From assembly GCA_001983555.1 (NCBI GenBank), contig LJHE01000048.1, positions 1 through 33,437 on the forward strand: DNA of 33,437 bases, written 5' to 3'. Origin of the DNA: Candidatus Epulonipiscioides gigas (lineage in GTDB: Bacteria > Bacillota > Clostridia > Lachnospirales > Cellulosilyticaceae). Position 1 is the stretch's first letter; each line of letters starts with the position of its first letter. Below the pieces are notes generated by a model. That model was not told the DNA's origin, searched no databases, and saw only the letters and a list, made by a program, of their open reading frames with translations. A program made the translations under genes and the position numbers. This document shows positions 33,143-33,437 of this stretch, piece by piece.

Positions 33143-33159
33143 TTGGTAACGTTATCCAA
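33143..33159 (-). promoter_or_regulatory. LacI/CcpA-like operator of the ABC operon
   Basis: TTGGTAACGTTATCCAA is near-palindromic around AACGTT, the central pattern of LacI/GalR-family operators, and resembles catabolite-responsive elements apart from one extra base. It sits about 40 bases upstream of the ATPase start codon. A CATAAT-like -10 (minus strand, 33172-33167) is just upstream, so a bound repressor would block transcription. No regulator gene is in the window. Confidence 0.5.
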
Positions 33160-33217
33160 TATTAGTATTATGATTTTATTTAAAAATATACCTTTAAATT
33201 TAAAGATTAACTAAAAC

Positions 33218-33273
33218 TAGCAAGAATTCTTCCACCTCTATAGGTGGAGAAATGAATTGATAAAATTTCTTGA
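33218..33273 (+). mobile_element. Second copy of the IS605-type left end
   Basis: These 56 bases match 12311-12366 at 50 positions. The hairpin CCACCT-CTAT-AGGTGG (33232-33247) is longer than in the other copy, extended by TTCT and AGAA on its flanks. No right end or tnpB follows within the window. Confidence 0.6.
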
Positions 33274-33310
33274 TAAACTAAATATAATATAATCAGTTTA
33301 TAGTTTAGTT
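33273..33310 (+). repeat. Overlapping inverted repeats after the left end
   Basis: ATAAACT (33273-33279) pairs with AGTTTAT (33295-33301). AACTAAA (33276-33282) pairs with TTTAGTT (33304-33310). The two stems share bases, so only one can form at a time. Confidence 0.45.
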
Positions 33311-33319
33311 CTGAACTGA

Positions 33320-33437
33320 GCCCATAAATCCAGACAATCTACAAATACACCAAAAAGTATAGAAAAAAATGTAAAAGAAGAAAATTTATATTTAAAAGAA
33401 GAAATTTTATATTTGAAAGCTGAGAATGAATATTTAA
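33320..33437 (+). pseudogene. Truncated IS66-like transposase start (partial)
   Basis: An open frame of 39 codons follows a TGA and runs off the window edge. It reads PKSIEKNVKEENLYLKEE and onward as a coiled coil with YLK repeats, the form seen at the N-terminus of IS66-family transposases. No ATG, GTG or TTG precedes the coiled coil in this frame, so the 5' end is probably lost or frameshifted. The identification rests on a short low-complexity stretch and is weak. Confidence 0.3.

Overview
The window is AT-rich DNA (about 30% GC, judged by eye) with strong AGGAGG-type ribosome binding sites, a spoIID-spoIIQ sporulation pair, a fused AdhE and RNase J-like and Ugp/MalK-type proteins. Together these point to an anaerobic, fermenting, endospore-lineage member of the Clostridia (Bacillota). 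Gut-associated Lachnospirales or Epulopiscium/Cellulosilyticum-like relatives would fit the fucosidase, the low GC and the giant surface proteins, but that placement is inference.

Layout. Positions 1-1251: a complete IS element with an IS6-like DDE transposase, whose right inverted repeat forms the last codons and stop of serS. 1236-4812 (minus): serS, then topoisomerase III split into two overlapping frames by one extra A in a homopolymer. 4869-6998 (plus): lysA and an EcsC-family gene. 7010-10562 (plus): an FAD oxidoreductase with a discoidin-like tail and a cytoplasmic GH29 alpha-L-fucosidase, read as a small glycan-processing module. 10586-11950 (minus): a membrane-anchored HtrA protease. 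11951-12561: a gene-free stretch holding a miniature IS605-type element, with a left end and a TnpB-type omega-RNA-like right end but no tnpB, directly in front of adhE (12562-15165).

15211-27364 is a long minus-strand block: spoIIQ, spoIID, two very large secreted acidic Fn3 proteins (1420 and about 1783 residues) with SLH-like C-termini, and a small six-cysteine protein. SpoIID and SpoIIQ normally form or tether the engulfment machinery around the forespore; here SpoIIQ has lost every LytM zinc ligand. 27365-27735 carries a terminator and an unexplained set of inverted repeats. 27735-33103 (minus) is an import operon (MalK-like ATPase, two permeases, a metallo-beta-lactamase/beta-CASP protein, a lipoprotein binding protein) with a LacI/CcpA-like operator in front. 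The right edge carries a second copy of the IS605-type left end and the truncated start of an IS66-like reading frame.

The most unusual items are the stand-alone omega-RNA-like mini-element in the adhE leader, the giant Fn3 pair beside divergent engulfment genes, and the RNase J-like enzyme translationally coupled to a sugar/glycerophosphate importer.
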